Assembly (NCBI GenBank): GCA_963728545.1
Contig: CAVSKO010000002.1
Span: 3,472,001 to 3,536,000 of the forward strand
Length of the DNA: 64,000 nucleotides
From: DASUNP01 sp963728545
GTDB lineage: Bacteria > Acidobacteriota > Blastocatellia > UBA7656
Direction: 5' to 3'
Every line of letters starts with the position of its first letter. Position 1 is the first letter of the stretch. Shown piece after piece: positions 62,919-64,000 of the stretch. The translations under genes were made by a program, and so were the position numbers. Below the pieces are notes generated by a model. The model did no database searches. It was not told where the DNA came from and saw only the letters and a list, made by a program, of their open reading frames with translations.

Positions 62919-63485
62919 ATGTCATCTTTGCCTCAACACTATCTGACTCCTGAAGAGTACCTTGCTATTGAACGTAACGCTGAATGCAAAAGTGAGTACA
63001 TAGATGGAGTAATGTACTCTATGGCAGGCGGCAGCGAACGTCATAACATCATTGTCGCCAACCTAATCATATCAATCGGGTTACAACTCAGAGGCCGCCC
63101 GTGCAGAATTTATCCAAGCGATTTGAAAGTCAGAGTGCCAAATTCTTCGAAGTTCTTTTATCCAGACGTGTCTGTTGTATGCGGTGAAACTAGATTCGCA
63201 GATAACCACAAAGATGTAATCCTGAATCCTGTGCTCATAGCCGAGGTGCTATCAGATTCAACAGCAGGCTTCGACAGGGGAAAGAAATTCATCTCTTATC
63301 AGCAGATAGCTTCACTAAAAGAGTTTATTTTCGTTGCACAAGACGAGATACTTTTAGAAAAGTATACAAGACAAAGTGATGACAGTTGGGTATATACAAA
63401 AATAACCGACAAAGAAGGAGTCCTTTCATTACAATCAATCGAGTGTAAAGCGACCATAATTGACATCTACGACAAGGCAACCTAA
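62919..63485 (+). CDS. Uma2-family nuclease-fold protein (copy 2 of 2)
   Basis: Protein identical to 33059-33625; the cassette 62848-63564, leader and attC included, also matches. The upstream and downstream cassettes differ between the two sites, so the duplication is of one cassette. About 29.9 kb separate the copies. Confidence 0.9.
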   Translation: MSSLPQHYLTPEEYLAIERNAECKSEYIDGVMYSMAGGSERHNIIVANLIISIGLQLRGRPCRIYPSDLKVRVPNSSKFFYPDVSVVCGETRFADNHKDVILNPVLIAEVLSDSTAGFDRGKKFISYQQIASLKEFIFVAQDEILLEKYTRQSDDSWVYTKITDKEGVLSLQSIECKATIIDIYDKAT

Positions 63486-63570
63486 CAAGCGCATGCAGCG
63501 GAGGCCGCGAAGCGAGTCTCGTATCAATGGCCGGTGCCGTTCGCGGCCCCGCTGATGCGAGTCGTTATGC
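63480..63570 (+). repeat. attC site
   Basis: R'' ACCTAAC 63480-63486, R' GTTATGC 63564-63570. Confidence 0.92.
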
Positions 63571-63807
63571 CTGCTCAGCGAAATGTGCTGATGGACCCGT
63601 CGCTGCGCCAAGTCGCGCTCGCGCCAGGAATAATCAGAGTAAGCCAAGGCGAGGGGAGAATAAGCACGGCGCGAGCGCGACAGAGCCCTGACAGGCACGG
63701 CGCAGCTATCTAGCAGGGCAGGCATAACAACCGCATGCAACGGAGGCCGCGAAACGAGTTTCGCATGTTAGAATCAGCACGGCTCGCGGCCCCGATAATG
63801 CGCAGCG
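63565..63807 (+). other. ORF-less structured cassette, family A
   Basis: Starts TTATGCCTGCTCAGCG; head GGACCCGTC; GAATAATCAGAG insert. attC 63722-63813. Confidence 0.85.
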
Positions 63808-64000
63808 TTATGCCGCCACAGCGAAGTGTGTAGATATACCCGACGCTGCGCCAAGTCGCGCTCGCGCCAAAGAAGATCAGATGCAAGCCAAGGCGAGGGG
63901 AGAATAAGCACGGCGCGAGCGCGACGGAGCCCTGACAGGCACGGCGCAGCTAATTTGCTGGGCAGGCATAACAACCGCATGCAACGGAGGCCGCGAAGCA
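63808..64000 (+). other. ORF-less structured cassette, family A (3' partial)
   Basis: Head TATACCCGAC; hybrid insert GAAGATCAGATG...GGGGAGAATAAGCAC; the attC begins at 63966 and runs off the window. Confidence 0.8.

Overview
This window lies inside a very large integron gene-cassette array. About 103 cassettes lie head to tail, all on the + strand. Each ends in an attC site of about 92 bp with a consensus R'' box (RYYYAAC, e.g. GCCTAAC, GTCTAAC, GCATAAC), a GC-rich imperfect palindrome (core AACGGAGGCCGCGAAG...CTCGCGGCCCCG) and an R' box (GTTRRRY, e.g. GTTAGGC, GTTAGAC, GTTATGC). The integrase and attI are not in the window; cassette orientation puts them to the left. The array is chromosomal in style. 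The host is uncertain. Caspase-like proteins with signal peptides, a TPR-CHAT protein, an STPK-FGE fusion and Uma2 genes resemble accessory genes of Acidobacteriota (Blastocatellia-like), but this is a weak inference.

About 43 cassettes carry genes or gene remnants, mostly one or two. They include toxin-antitoxin pairs (PIN/VapC-like, RelE-like, BrnT/BrnA-like), restriction-modification (an MmeI-like type IIG enzyme; a BglII/BstYI-like endonuclease with an MT-A70 methyltransferase), TIR, TIR-like, HEPN, caspase and CHAT proteins, a kinase-FGE protein, a HEAT-repeat protein, three Uma2 genes, lipoproteins, membrane proteins and many unknowns. Several genes are broken: frameshifts at about 7820, 16200-16490 and 46965, and premature stops at 28935 and 48178. 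Three gene cassettes occur as apparently identical pairs.

The most striking content is the remaining 60 or so cassettes, which carry no credible gene. Fifty-three (families A and B) are about 240-247 bp and share one fold. It has a small 5' hairpin, an outer stem P3 (GCTGCGCY...GGCGCAGC), a long inner stem P4 (GTCGCGCTCGCGCC...GGCGCGAGCGCGAC) capped by a variable region of about 45 nt, and a short 3' hairpin P5 whose stem changes in a compensatory way between copies. Two further families, C (4 copies) and D (3 copies, about 288 bp), have different sequences but the same arrangement of stems. This looks like a structured RNA (or single-stranded DNA) class that spreads as integron cassettes, and it is the best candidate for a previously undescribed system.

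Layout: 1-1405 pentapeptide/TIR-like gene; 1400-9475 mixed genes and structured cassettes; 9470-16923 a gene-rich stretch (kinase-FGE, TIR pair, GC-rich membrane genes, a promoter-only cassette with a half attC); 16918-35808 caspases, type IIG RM, CHAT, Uma2 and TA genes between runs of structured cassettes; 35803-51259 mostly gene cassettes with structured ones between; 51254-58095 TA, RM and long structured runs; 58090-62235 a TPR gene broken by nested insertion sequences (IS200-like and ISAs1-like inside an IS5-like element); 62230-64000 lipoprotein, Uma2 and structured cassettes. A 91-bp MITE-like element sits inside one structured cassette (38952-39042). No tRNA or rRNA gene, CRISPR array or replication origin was seen.
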